A DNA stretch of 64,000 nucleotides from Streptomyces sp. TRM68416 (GTDB lineage: Bacteria > Actinomycetota > Actinomycetes > Streptomycetales > Streptomycetaceae). Location of the stretch: contig NZ_JACVWU010000017.1 in the NCBI RefSeq assembly GCF_014596915.1, forward strand, positions 1-64,000. Direction: 5' to 3'. Below are positions 8,238 through 15,893 of the stretch, in pieces (within the stretch, counting starts at the first letter, position 1; every line of letters starts with the position of its first letter). The translations under genes were made by a program, and so were the position numbers. The notes beneath the pieces are model-generated. The model was given only the letters and a program-made list of their open reading frames with translations. It made no database searches and was not told where the DNA came from.

Positions 8238-8987
8238 ATGCCGTACACCCTTCACCGAGGCGACGCGCTGACCGCCCTCGCGGGCATCCCCGACACCAGC
8301 GTCGATGCCGTCATCACCGACCCGCCCTACAACAGCGGTGGCCGAACAAGCAGCGAGCGCACAGGCCGCTCAGCGCGCGCGAAGTACACCTCGGCGGATG
8401 CCGAGCACGACCTCGCCAACTTCCCCGGCGAGAACCGAGACCAGCGCTCGTACGGCTTCTGGCTCACCCTCCTGCTCACCGAGTCCTATCGCGCGACCGT
8501 CGAGTCCGGCACCGCGCTTGTCTTCACAGACTGGCGGCAGTTGCCGACGACGACGGACGCGCTCCAGGCTGCCGACTGGACCTGGCGGGGGATCGCCTCG
8601 TGGCACAAGCCGGTCTCCCGGCCACAGAAGGGCCGACTCAAGCAGTCCTGCGAGTACATCGTGTGGGGCACCAAGGGGCCGGTGGATCCCAACCGTAACC
8701 CCGTCTATCTGCCAGGCCTTTATACGGCGAGCCAGCCCCAGAAGGGCCGCGTGCACATCACTCAAAAACCCGTGGAAGTGATGCAGGAGCTGGTGAAGAT
8801 CTGCCCGCCAGGAGGAACGGTCCTCGACCCATTCGCAGGCTCCGGTTCTACAGGAGTCGCCGCCCTGCGGGAGGGACGAGAGTTCATAGGTATTGAACTC
8901 TCCGAGCACTATGCTGGCATCGCTGAGGAGCGCCTGCGGGCTGCCCTGACGCAAGATGACTTCGAACCCGCTGGGCCCGAGGAGTGA
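8238..8987 (+). CDS. Beta-class site-specific DNA methyltransferase
   Basis: 249 residues. Motif IV DPPY is at 28-31 (VITDPPYNSGG) and motif I FAGSGST at about 199, after the motif X-like stretch HITQKPVEVMQELV; this order marks the beta class, which makes N6-methyladenine or N4-methylcytosine using S-adenosylmethionine. The length fits small orphan or phage/plasmid methyltransferases that protect mobile DNA from restriction. A GAGAGA stretch precedes the ATG. It is convergent with a PD-(D/E)xK-like gene across a shared terminator, so an R-M pair is possible but unproven. Target sequence cannot be read from the protein. Confidence 0.88.
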   Translation: MPYTLHRGDALTALAGIPDTSVDAVITDPPYNSGGRTSSERTGRSARAKYTSADAEHDLANFPGENRDQRSYGFWLTLLLTESYRATVESGTALVFTDWRQLPTTTDALQAADWTWRGIASWHKPVSRPQKGRLKQSCEYIVWGTKGPVDPNRNPVYLPGLYTASQPQKGRVHITQKPVEVMQELVKICPPGGTVLDPFAGSGSTGVAALREGREFIGIELSEHYAGIAEERLRAALTQDDFEPAGPEE

Positions 8988-9025
8988 GAGCGAGAGGCTC
9001 CGGCGCCGGGGCGGGGGCACAGAAG

Positions 9026-9066
9026 AGGGCGGTTGCATCACCGTAAACCGGCTATGCAACCGCCCT
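9026..9066. terminator. Bidirectional hairpin terminator
   Basis: Arms AGGGCGGTTGCAT (9026-9038) and ATGCAACCGCCCT (9054-9066) pair perfectly over 13 bases around a 15-base loop, between the convergent genes ending at 8987 and 9082. Confidence 0.85.
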
Positions 9067-9081
9067 TGTGCGTGAGGGGAG

Positions 9082-9999
9082 TCAGGATGCCTCGACGCTC
9101 TGTTGGATCAGGGCAACTGACCGTGCGAGGTCCGCACGCGATCCGATCCGTAGCTCCACGCCGTCCCGGATACCGAGACATCCCAGCCCCCGAATGTCTC
9201 GCGAGAAACCGTCGTGCAGTTCGACCGAGTCCGGATTCAGTCTCAGGTTCACCACAAGCACTCGGTTGCGCGGCTGAACGCGTACGGTGGCAACGTTCTT
9301 GATCCGTCGGTACGCGATGTAGTGGACCTGGGTCTCCTTCTGCACGTCGCTGTGGGACAGAAGCACTTCGTCCAGATCCCGGCAGAGGTCCCTCAGATCC
9401 TGCGGCGCCTCGTCGAGGTACTGCTGAACCGACTTGGGAGCAGGCGAGCCCGAAGATCGAGGGGCGTCGAGCATCGTCCGCCCTGAAGAAGGGGCGACGC
9501 CGGCCTTCGCGGCAACGAGCTGCAGCGTGAGGACGTCGTCGAAGATTCGGTACGTTACCAGGTCGATCCTGCGACCGATCATCTCGATCGCCACGATGTC
9601 ATGGCGCGTGAAGGCCCCGGCGACGCAGACGATCCGGGGATTGGACCAGTCGATCTCGGCAGCGGCCTCAGCGCCGATTTTGTTCTTGACCACACTCTCG
9701 AACTCATGGTGGTGGTCATGGAGCCACGACAGATAGGAGAGCCCCTGGTTGATGACGTTCTGGTCGCGGGAGCGCTTGTACTCCACGATGACCGGTGTCC
9801 CGCTCTCGTCCAAGCCGAGGGAGTCGATCCGGCCACTGTGACGACCGGTGCGGTACTCGGTCACAAGGAAGCGGATGCCGAGCATGGCCTCCATGTTGGC
9901 TTCGATCAGCGCCTGCAGTTCGCGTTCGACCCCCACGGACGCCCCGGATATCTCTGTGGCTCGCCCGCCTCGCAGCCTGAAGACCTTCAGGTTGCTCAT
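9082..9999 (-). CDS. PD-(D/E)xK-like protein with DUF5655-type C terminus
   Basis: 305 residues from ATG 9999, chosen because GGGGAG lies just upstream; an in-frame ATG at 10026 lacks such a site. The N-terminal half has the pattern RIDSLGLDESGTPVIVEYKRS, an Asp followed by ExK, as in PD-(D/E)xK nucleases of the NucS/DUF91 type, followed by NQGLSYLSWL. The C-terminal 100 residues resemble the DUF5655 domain. Proteins of this layout are widespread in actinobacteria without known role. Being convergent with the methyltransferase on a mobile element it could be a restriction or DNA-repair nuclease (inference). Confidence 0.65.
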   Translation of the reverse strand: MSNLKVFRLRGGRATEISGASVGVERELQALIEANMEAMLGIRFLVTEYRTGRHSGRIDSLGLDESGTPVIVEYKRSRDQNVINQGLSYLSWLHDHHHEFESVVKNKIGAEAAAEIDWSNPRIVCVAGAFTRHDIVAIEMIGRRIDLVTYRIFDDVLTLQLVAAKAGVAPSSGRTMLDAPRSSGSPAPKSVQQYLDEAPQDLRDLCRDLDEVLLSHSDVQKETQVHYIAYRRIKNVATVRVQPRNRVLVVNLRLNPDSVELHDGFSRDIRGLGCLGIRDGVELRIGSRADLARSVALIQQSVEAS

Positions 10000-10196
10000 G
10001 TCTCTCCCCAACTCCACCTTGATCACTGAGTACGGACAATCGCGGTGAAGAGCGGGTTATTCCCCGGACTCCGATTCAGCCGTACGGGCTGAGCCGGTCA
10101 AGGTTGAACCTTCGACGCCGTGGGATCGAGTGGCAGCAGCCGGGCCGGCTACTCCCGCTGCCGACAAGACGTGAACGGTAGGTGTGGCCGTCTTTG

Positions 10197-10379
10197 CTAT
10201 CTGTCCTTGGCGAACTCGACGAAGACGGCCCACGCTGCGGGCTGGATGGCCAGGATTCCGCGGCTGCGGGCCTTGGTGTCCCGGACCATCACCAATTCCG
10301 GTTTGTTGTCGGCCACTTCCACACAGTTCTCCGTGCCCGTGTAGGAGCTGGTACGCCAATTCGGGGTCGCAGGGGACAT
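10197..10379 (-). CDS. DUF397 protein, partner of the XRE regulator
   Basis: 60 residues with the DUF397 signature: WRTSSYTGTENCVEVA near the N terminus and VMVRDTKARSRGILAI in the middle. These small proteins almost always sit beside a DUF5753-containing XRE regulator and are thought to modulate it (Scr1/Scr2 antitoxin-like pairs). AGGAG overlapping the upstream stop gives a good ribosome site, and the gap to the regulator gene is only 9 bases, so the two are co-transcribed. Confidence 0.88.
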   Translation of the reverse strand: MSPATPNWRTSSYTGTENCVEVADNKPELVMVRDTKARSRGILAIQPAAWAVFVEFAKDR

Positions 10380-10388
10380 GGTGCTCTC

Positions 10389-11243
10389 CTAGTCGTTCGG
10401 CATCTGATCAAAATGTCGGGTAGCGGTGAGGACGAGGTCACGGAGGGCGGTGCCGTAGACCGCGGACTGCTTCAACAGGGCGAAGGCCTTGGCATACAGG
10501 TCGATCTCTCGTGGCTGGGTGACGGAGAACTCCGCCGAGTAGGTCTCCACCAGAACGAGCTTGTCGTCGAACATGGAGAAGCCGTGACCGAGCCAGATCT
10601 CGGTGGCTGCGGCACGGGGGACGATGCCGAGGCTCACGCGGGGCAGTCCCATCAGGGCCAGGAGGCGGTCGAGTTGAGCCTTCATGACCTCTGGCCCGCC
10701 TACGTTGGAGTACAGGGCCTGTTCGCCGAGGAGCACGTTGTAGATCCGGTTGCCCTCGTAGAGGTACCGCTGCCGTTCGAGACGCTTGCCGACGGCGACC
10801 TCGGTGTCGTTGGGATACTCCAGGAAACTGACGGCCTGCTGGAAGATCTCGGCGGCGTAGTCCGCCGTCTGGAAGGTCCCCCAGATCATGTTGGGGTGCC
10901 AGATGCGGAACACCTTGGTCTTGGCATAGACGGGCAGGGACTTCTTCTGCCTGGTCTCGGCGCCCGTCTGGACCTGCCGGCGCCACTCAAGCCACAGCTC
11001 GTCGATGTGGCGGACTGTGGCGATCAGGTCGTCGATGTGTTGCTCGTGCCGGGTCGCCGTGCACCAGGCCCTGATGTCCTGCTCGCTGGCGTTCTGCTTA
11101 CCGTGCTCAAGGCGAGAGACCTTGGACTCTTGCCAGTTGAGGGCGCGCGCCAGGGCCCGGCCGCTGGTGAATCCGGCATCCTTCCGGAAGCCGCGCAGCC
11201 GGGCACCCAGTGCCTCGCGCGTTTCTTGTGCTTGGTTGCTCAC
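10389..11243 (-). CDS. XRE-family regulator with DUF5753 (Scr1-like)
   Basis: 284 residues from GTG 11243 (VSNQAQETREALGARL); longer frames run into the upstream gene. The N-terminal helix-turn-helix is at about 10-65 (LGARLRGFRKDAGFTSGRALARAL, then SKVSRLEHGK). The remaining 200 residues match the DUF5753 ligand or partner domain (QTADYAAEIF, RLERQRYLYE, IVPRAAATEIWLGHGF). It probably regulates its own block and perhaps the element. It starts 7 bases after the DUF6879 gene and ends 9 bases before DUF397, forming one leftward operon. No strong ribosome site; coupled translation is likely. Confidence 0.85.
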   Translation of the reverse strand: MSNQAQETREALGARLRGFRKDAGFTSGRALARALNWQESKVSRLEHGKQNASEQDIRAWCTATRHEQHIDDLIATVRHIDELWLEWRRQVQTGAETRQKKSLPVYAKTKVFRIWHPNMIWGTFQTADYAAEIFQQAVSFLEYPNDTEVAVGKRLERQRYLYEGNRIYNVLLGEQALYSNVGGPEVMKAQLDRLLALMGLPRVSLGIVPRAAATEIWLGHGFSMFDDKLVLVETYSAEFSVTQPREIDLYAKAFALLKQSAVYGTALRDLVLTATRHFDQMPND

Positions 11244-11250
11244 GGATGGT

Positions 11251-11775
11251 TCAGGGCTTGTACTCGCGGTGCGGGATGGCCAGGTCCCACAGCAGATCTC
11301 GGACGCGGACGCACTCAGCAACGGCCTTGGCGGCCTCGACCAGCTCGGAGCCGAGCACGCGGCCGTCGGTGTCGAGGTGCCCCACGGCCAGGAGGCGACC
11401 GTCGAACAACCACCAGTCGTTGCCGCCGACGGGGAAGACCAGTTCGTCGGGAAGCCGGTGACGCGGCAGCCATCGGATCTCCTCGCCGGCCTCCTCGTTG
11501 TGGGGAGTAGCGGCGTACTCCCACTGGATGTAGGGAGAGTGGGGCTCGGTCACAACGCGCACGCGACGGACGGTCTTGCCCTCTCCGGTGACACGCTTGA
11601 TGAGCTGCGCCCACGGCTCCATGTACGAGTAGTCGACCGGCGCTCCCCGAAGCCAGCACTCAAACGGCCCGTCCTCATCCGGGACCGAGTAGTCGTCCCT
11701 CAGCTCCAGATGGAAGGCGTCCTTCGTGAAGGTCTCAAAGAGCCGGTTGCGCTTGGCGCTGGAGATCAACTCCAC
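11251..11775 (-). CDS. DUF6879 family protein
   Basis: 174 residues from GTG 11775 with GGAGGA upstream. Features typical of DUF6879: FHLELRDDYSVPDEDGPF near the N terminus, the Arg-rich RRVRVVTEPHSPYIQWEY in the middle, and DWWLFDGRLLAVGHLD followed by a VRDLLWDLAIPH tail. The family has no known activity and occurs with XRE/DUF397 genes in Streptomyces. It overlaps the upstream 139-residue gene by 41 bases and is followed after 7 bases by the XRE gene. Confidence 0.8.
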   Translation of the reverse strand: MELISSAKRNRLFETFTKDAFHLELRDDYSVPDEDGPFECWLRGAPVDYSYMEPWAQLIKRVTGEGKTVRRVRVVTEPHSPYIQWEYAATPHNEEAGEEIRWLPRHRLPDELVFPVGGNDWWLFDGRLLAVGHLDTDGRVLGSELVEAAKAVAECVRVRDLLWDLAIPHREYKP

Positions 11776-12154
11776 GCGGTTCCTCCAGTAGGGCGGTGAT
11801 CGAGGCCTTCGGGACCTCGACCACGGTCTCGTAGTCCGGAATCTCCATCTGGGACAACGCCTCGGGGTCAGTGACCTCCAGGCCCTGGACGACGTACGTG
11901 CCGCCGGGCGTGAGGACCATGACCGGGTCCTCGATCCGCCTGAACTCGCCGGCTGTCAGTCCGTCCTCCTTCAGGAACTCGAACAGCTCCGTCGGTACTT
12001 CGACTGCCGTCTGCCCCTCGCGAATGTCGAGTTGCATCAGCAGGTCGTTAGCGAAGGTCTTCCAGCCTTGGACGAGGTACGTATCCCGGTCCGTGGCGTA
12101 CAGGGTCGGGCAGTCTCCCACGGTGGAGTTCTTACCAAGGAACCGTAGCTGCAT
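11735..12154 (-). CDS. Hypothetical protein at the head of the DUF6879-XRE-DUF397 operon
   Basis: 139 residues from ATG 12154, with GGAGAG at good spacing; upstream in-frame sequence lacks a ribosome site. It has two related segments, LYATDRDTYLVQGWKTF and MVLTPGGTYVVQGLEV, suggesting an internal duplication of a beta-rich unit. It precedes the DUF6879 gene and overlaps it by 41 bases. Known members of such blocks have no assigned function. The divergent gene at 12346 shares its upstream region. Confidence 0.72.
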   Translation of the reverse strand: MQLRFLGKNSTVGDCPTLYATDRDTYLVQGWKTFANDLLMQLDIREGQTAVEVPTELFEFLKEDGLTAGEFRRIEDPVMVLTPGGTYVVQGLEVTDPEALSQMEIPDYETVVEVPKASITALLEEPRGVDLQRQAQPAL

Positions 12155-12345
12155 GGCGCTCTCCTGTCTGCTGCCTTGCGCTGATTTGCGTGACACCTCG
12201 ATGGTCGAGAGCCTGTTCGGGGTCGTCAATCGACTTGCTGCAAACTCGCGCAATCTTCTTGGGAGTTGAAAGACGGTAGTCCTACGGTCGTTCTCGAACC
12301 TGAGCAACCAAGGAAGCCGCGCCATGCGGCACCGAGGGGAGATGC

Positions 12346-12702
12346 GTGGTGGCTACCGTGACCAACGAACCCGAGGCTTCAACCGTCGACGCGGAGTCGA
12401 TCGCGGACAGCACCGACGCCGCCCTTCGGATGCAGCTCGGGACCTCGACCCGCGAGGACATCAATGCCCGAACGGCCGTCGTCATCAAGCATTTGAACCA
12501 CCTTCTCGCCCAGGATCTCGGCGCCGACGGGGATCCCGAGGTCAGGGACCTGTTCAGACAGGCCTACCGGCTACTGGAGCTGACGGGCCGCCCGACGAAG
12601 GAAACCGCGGCCTTAAACGCCTTCTTCTATATGCGCGACGTGGCCAACGTGGCCCGGCGTCTGCTGTGGATCTACACCGAGCCGAGCCACCATGCGACCT
12701 GA
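12346..12702 (+). CDS. Hypothetical protein, first gene of the rightward radical-SAM block
   Basis: 118 residues from GTG 12346 with GGGGAG upstream. The sequence is helical and acidic at the start (EPEASTVDAESIADSTDAAL) and later has VVIKHLNHLLAQDL and FRQAYRLLELTGRPTKETAAL. No family recognised. It overlaps the next small gene by 11 bases, so it is the likely first cistron of the block leading to the radical-SAM gene. Confidence 0.65.
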   Translation: MVATVTNEPEASTVDAESIADSTDAALRMQLGTSTREDINARTAVVIKHLNHLLAQDLGADGDPEVRDLFRQAYRLLELTGRPTKETAALNAFFYMRDVANVARRLLWIYTEPSHHAT

Positions 12703-12901
12703 TCACCCCATGCTGCTTCACCGTTCGTCCGGGCTCAGCAGCACTAACGGTAAGCCCCAGCCAGGCTTCTGGTGCGAGTGGCGTCACACCGACGGAGAGC
12801 GGATCCGGTCTGCATCGCAGCCAACTCCGGAGTCGGCCGTGCGATGGGCCCGCCTCACTATCCGCATCATCGCCTCGGCCGTCGGGCCGTTACCCCATTG
12901 A
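12692..12901 (+). CDS. Small hypothetical protein
   Basis: 69 residues beginning at an ATG that overlaps the previous stop. The central part GFWCEWRHTDGERIRSAS followed by PTPESAVRWARLTIR looks like a folded small domain with a two-stranded sheet and one helix, and codon use fits coding sequence. No family recognised; an accessory of the radical-SAM block by position. Confidence 0.5.
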   Translation: MRPDHPMLLHRSSGLSSTNGKPQPGFWCEWRHTDGERIRSASQPTPESAVRWARLTIRIIASAVGPLPH

Positions 12902-12941
12902 CCGTCTGGTCGACCGGAGCGATCCCTTGTGGGAAGACGCC

Positions 12942-13094
12942 GTGTCGGCCCTTCAGAAGGGCACGGACTTCACGCTGCCGCTGGTGGCGGAGCCGTTCTC
13001 CTTTGCATGGCACGCCCGCCCTGCGCTGTTCGTAGCTGTCGTCGGCGGCAAGCCGCTGCCACACCGAACAACCGGGGGCATGCCATGGGGCTGA
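12942..13094 (+). CDS. Small hypothetical protein (about 50 residues)
   Basis: In-frame sequence from GTG 12942 (GGGAAG just upstream) or TTG 12927 reads VSALQKGTDFTLPLVAEPF, then FSFAWHARPALFVAVVGG, and stops in an overlap with the next ATG. The hydrophobic pattern and tight packing with neighbours suggest a real gene, but the start is uncertain and there is no recognised family. Confidence 0.4.
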   Translation: MSALQKGTDFTLPLVAEPFSFAWHARPALFVAVVGGKPLPHRTTGGMPWG

Positions 13095-13519
13095 GACCAG
13101 AGGAATTGTGGGGGCGCTTCGACTGGCAGGACGGCAGCTGCTTCAAGTGCGAGCAGACCGGTGTCCCGGTAGCAGAAGTCGGCGACATCGCGGTGGCCGA
13201 CGTGGTCTTCCCGCTCGTCGCCTGCCAGCGGTGTGTGTTCCGGCTCGAACAGCTCCACTGGACGATGAGTGAACGAGCCGTCCGTCGCCGAGGCGCCGTC
13301 ACATCCGGGGATGAGTTGCGTCCCCCCTGGCCAGTGGTCGTCTCCAATGCCGTTCCCGAGACCGCCCGCCCATGTCGCGTAGAGGACGGCCAGGCCCTGA
13401 AGCGGCCATATGCCCCCGCCCCTGCTGCTCGAACTGGAGGTTCCCCCACCTCAGAAGGACAGGTCGCAGCAGGGGCGGGATCCAGTCTCAAGAGAAGAGG
13501 TAAAGGATGCACCGGCTGA
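13085..13519 (+). CDS. Small Cys4 zinc-ribbon-like protein
   Basis: 144 residues from ATG 13085, overlapping the previous stop. Two CxxC knuckles at C19-C22 (CFKC) and C47-C50 (CQRC) could bind one zinc ion. After about residue 65 the sequence becomes low in order, and the last part runs through the large hairpin at 13415-13479, so the C terminus may be dispensable. Its stop overlaps the start of the radical-SAM gene by 13 bases. Role unknown; nucleic-acid binding or a partner of the maturase is possible. Confidence 0.55.
   Translation: MGLRPEELWGRFDWQDGSCFKCEQTGVPVAEVGDIAVADVVFPLVACQRCVFRLEQLHWTMSERAVRRRGAVTSGDELRPPWPVVVSNAVPETARPCRVEDGQALKRPYAPAPAARTGGSPTSEGQVAAGAGSSLKRRGKGCTG
13415..13479. 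promoter_or_regulatory. Long hairpin just before the radical-SAM gene
   Basis: Perfect 14-base arms CCCGCCCCTGCTGC (13415-13428) and GCAGCAGGGGCGGG (13466-13479) enclose a 37-base loop containing a second pairing GGAGGT/ACCTC. It ends about 27 bases before the ATG at 13507. It may attenuate or stabilise the message between the zinc-ribbon and radical-SAM cistrons. Confidence 0.6.
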
Positions 13520-14631
13520 TCGTTAGCCCGTTCCTGGACGGCTACCTGGCTGTTCGTCCGGGGAGTACCGTGTGCGTGCGCCTGCCAGCCTCGCATTACG
13601 AGGACCTACGGCAATATGCCCGAGTCGACGACCGCGTGCCCGATTGGCTGGCGGCCACCGCGACCGAAGCCTGGGACCTCGACCTGGACGGCCAGAGCTG
13701 CCAGGAGGCACTCCTGGTGCGCGAACCGACCGAGCTCGCCTTCGCCCGGGCGAGTTGGGAGATCAATCTCTACTGCAACTTCGGTTGCAAGCACTGCTAC
13801 CTCGGCGAACGCCCCCTCGCCGGCCTGGGGTGGGACGACAAGGTCAAGCTGATCGACATCTTCCGCGACTCCGGGGTTCTCTGGCTCCAGATCACGGGCG
13901 GGGAACCGACAGTCGATCCCGACTTCGAGGGCGTCTACCGGTACGCGTACCGCCAGGGCATGATGCTCACGGTCTTGACGAACGCCTCGCGCCTGTGGAA
14001 ACCCGAGCTGCTGCGGCTGTTCCGGGACTGCCCGCCATACCGCGTCGTTGTCACCATGTACGGCGCCACGGAGGACTCCTTCGACGAGCTCACCCAGCGC
14101 AAGGGTGCCTGGAAGAACTTCCGAAAGGGCATGGCTGCAGCCCGCAATGCCGACCTGCCCCTGCGAGTGTCCGTCGTAGTCACAGAGGACAATGCCCACG
14201 AGGTCGACGCTATGGCGGCCCTGGTTGAGAGCTGGGGCCTCGACTACCACGTCTACACCAACATGCAGCCGACCTTCTCCGGCACGGGCGAGCCGCTGCT
14301 TGTCCAATCCACCGAGCACCTGCGTAAGCGCCCGGTCTTCCAGGGCTGCAACGCGGGCGTGACCTTCTTCCACGCTGACCCGCACGCCAGGGTCTCGATC
14401 TGGATCGGACGCGATGACCAGATCGACCTCATGGCTGAAGGCATCGATGGCCTTCGCCGACTCGGAGCGATCTCCGATCGGCTCATGCTTCGCACCGGTG
14501 GCTGTCCGGGCTGCTCGCTCTCCGGTACCTGCCGGGTGTGCCGACCGCTCGCCAAGCTCTACCAGGAGGCGAAGGCACCACTGAACACCTACTGCCAGCA
14601 CGGAGACACCAAGGAGATGGTGCCCTCATGA
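13507..14631 (+). CDS. Radical-SAM/SPASM peptide-modifying enzyme
   Basis: 374 residues. The [4Fe-4S]-SAM motif CNFGCKHC (CX3CX2C) is at C90, C94 and C97, followed by ITGGEPTVDPDF, the SAM-binding GGEP motif. The C-terminal part has C333, C336, C342, C345 and C363, a SPASM or twitch-like cluster that holds auxiliary iron-sulfur centres in maturases of ribosomally made peptides. The first 80 residues may form a peptide-recognition domain (inference). GAGGTAAAGG precedes the ATG. Its stop overlaps the start of a 55-residue Cys-containing peptide gene, its probable substrate, and a GNAT-like gene follows. Reaction type (thioether, C-C link or other) cannot be told from sequence. Confidence 0.88.
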   Translation: MHRLIVSPFLDGYLAVRPGSTVCVRLPASHYEDLRQYARVDDRVPDWLAATATEAWDLDLDGQSCQEALLVREPTELAFARASWEINLYCNFGCKHCYLGERPLAGLGWDDKVKLIDIFRDSGVLWLQITGGEPTVDPDFEGVYRYAYRQGMMLTVLTNASRLWKPELLRLFRDCPPYRVVVTMYGATEDSFDELTQRKGAWKNFRKGMAAARNADLPLRVSVVVTEDNAHEVDAMAALVESWGLDYHVYTNMQPTFSGTGEPLLVQSTEHLRKRPVFQGCNAGVTFFHADPHARVSIWIGRDDQIDLMAEGIDGLRRLGAISDRLMLRTGGCPGCSLSGTCRVCRPLAKLYQEAKAPLNTYCQHGDTKEMVPS

Positions 14632-14795
14632 GTCCTGTTCCCGTCGAGATCCTGACCCGCCGTCCGCCGGCCATTCGCCCGGTCCTTGCCACCGGCCTCG
14701 TTGCCACTACCGCCGTTGTCATCGAGGTCGACGCCGACGCCCTGATGGAGGGCAGCGCCTGCTCGTGCGCAGCCGGCGACGACAACCCGAACTGA
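14628..14795 (+). CDS. Candidate RiPP precursor peptide
   Basis: 55 residues, starting ATGA over the stop of the radical-SAM gene. The N-terminal part (MSPVPVEILTRRPPAIRP) and a hydrophobic stretch (VLATGLVATTAVVIEV) would be the leader; the C-terminal SACSCAAGDDNPN holds the only two Cys, as CSC, and would be the core. Small size, coupling to a SPASM radical-SAM gene and a Cys-containing acidic end all fit a substrate of that enzyme. No protease or transporter gene is visible nearby. The alternative is a simple accessory subunit. Confidence 0.65.
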   Translation: MSPVPVEILTRRPPAIRPVLATGLVATTAVVIEVDADALMEGSACSCAAGDDNPN

Positions 14796-14878
14796 CCCCC
14801 TTCGGTCACCTGCCCTCAGGCCCTGGCGCATCCGCGTCGGGGTCTGAGACCTGAGCACGAGATGAGTACCCTGAAGCA

Positions 14879-15748
14879 ATGCGATTCCGCTGGGACTGGC
14901 TACGTCCAGTGGTGCTGGCGCCCTACGTGCCGACGATCGGGCCGGTCCATCCGTCCGTACTGACCGAGGATCTGTTCACGGACACCCTGACCGCGGCTTC
15001 CACCGATCGGTGGTTCCTTCGCTACGACAAGGACATCCGTTGGTCCGACAGCAAGGCCGAAACCGTCCTCGTCGAGAGCATTGTCCATCGGCCCGGCGAG
15101 ACGTTGATCCCCGCGCTGTCCCGGCGAGGTGCTGGCATGATCAAGGTCCACCTTTACGGCATCGAACCAAGCAGCGTGCTCGCCGCCACCGAACTCGCAC
15201 AGAAGCTGGCCGCCGACCACGGTGCCAGCAAGTTGCGCATCGTACGGTTCCTCGGTCCCGAGTCTCCGAGCGGCCGCGGTACGCGCATCCAACTGAAGGA
15301 CTTCAGGACGACCCTCTGCATCCCTCCGGACGGCCCAGTGCGCTCCAACGATGAATGGCCAGCGGGCGTACGAGATACCTTCGCCGACTTCGCCGAACAG
15401 ATGGCATCCGACGGCTTCGTCTTCCTCTCTGGGCAGATGCGGGCCGGAACGGTCGGCCCAGTCCTGACCGCCGTCTCGGACAGCAGAGTGGCCGGCGCTA
15501 TCGGCCCAATGGAGATCCGTCGCGACGCGATTGGCACCCCGCAACTGATGCCGCAGTACTTCGGTGTCCTCCCAGAGCACCGCGGTGAAGGCCTGGGAAG
15601 GCTGATGTGGCGGGCGGCTATGCACTGGGGCCAGACCAATGGGGCGGCATATCAGCTCCTCCAAACGGAGGTCGGTGGCCCGTCGGATCGCCTCTGTCGG
15701 TCCGAAGGACTGACCTCGCTCGGTTTCATCCACTGGCAGTCCGCTTGA
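14879..15748 (+). CDS. GNAT-like acetyltransferase of the radical-SAM block
   Basis: 289 residues. The C-terminal 100 residues carry the acetyl-CoA-binding GNAT motif FGVLPEHRGEGLGRLMWRAA followed by NGAAYQLLQTEVGGPSDRL. The N-terminal 170 residues (begins MRFRWDWLRPVVLAP) are unlike common families and may bind the peptide substrate. The start at 14879 has only a weak CTGAAG upstream. About 80 bases after the peptide gene and in the same direction, so it may acetylate the modified peptide or mediate self-protection (inference). Confidence 0.7.
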   Translation: MRFRWDWLRPVVLAPYVPTIGPVHPSVLTEDLFTDTLTAASTDRWFLRYDKDIRWSDSKAETVLVESIVHRPGETLIPALSRRGAGMIKVHLYGIEPSSVLAATELAQKLAADHGASKLRIVRFLGPESPSGRGTRIQLKDFRTTLCIPPDGPVRSNDEWPAGVRDTFADFAEQMASDGFVFLSGQMRAGTVGPVLTAVSDSRVAGAIGPMEIRRDAIGTPQLMPQYFGVLPEHRGEGLGRLMWRAAMHWGQTNGAAYQLLQTEVGGPSDRLCRSEGLTSLGFIHWQSA

Positions 15749-15836
15749 ACTTACTGCTGTGCAACCGAGCCCCGGGCGTCGCCGACCGGGCCCGGTCATC
15801 GTCGGTGGAGATCCGAGCGTGACGCGGCCGCTTTCG

Positions 15837-15866
15837 TTGGGTGCGGCCGGAAAAGTTGTGTATACC
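15837..15866 (+). promoter_or_regulatory. Likely xis promoter with the shared GC box
   Basis: TTGGGT (15837-15842), 18 bases beginning GCGGCCGGAAAA, then TATACC (15861-15866). Identical over 16 bases to the box before the methyltransferase (8083). About 28 bases separate it from the xis ATG. Confidence 0.6.
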
Positions 15867-15893
15867 TCCCGTGAGTGTGACGAGGAGGAATGG

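Noticed and set aside
12155-12345. Divergent promoter pair between 12154 and 12346
   Set aside because: Genes must start here, but no -35/-10 pair stood out enough to place on either strand.
14793-14808. Hairpin TGACC/GGTCA after the peptide gene as a terminator
   Set aside because: Five base pairs only; too weak to call, and the GNAT-like gene may be co-transcribed.
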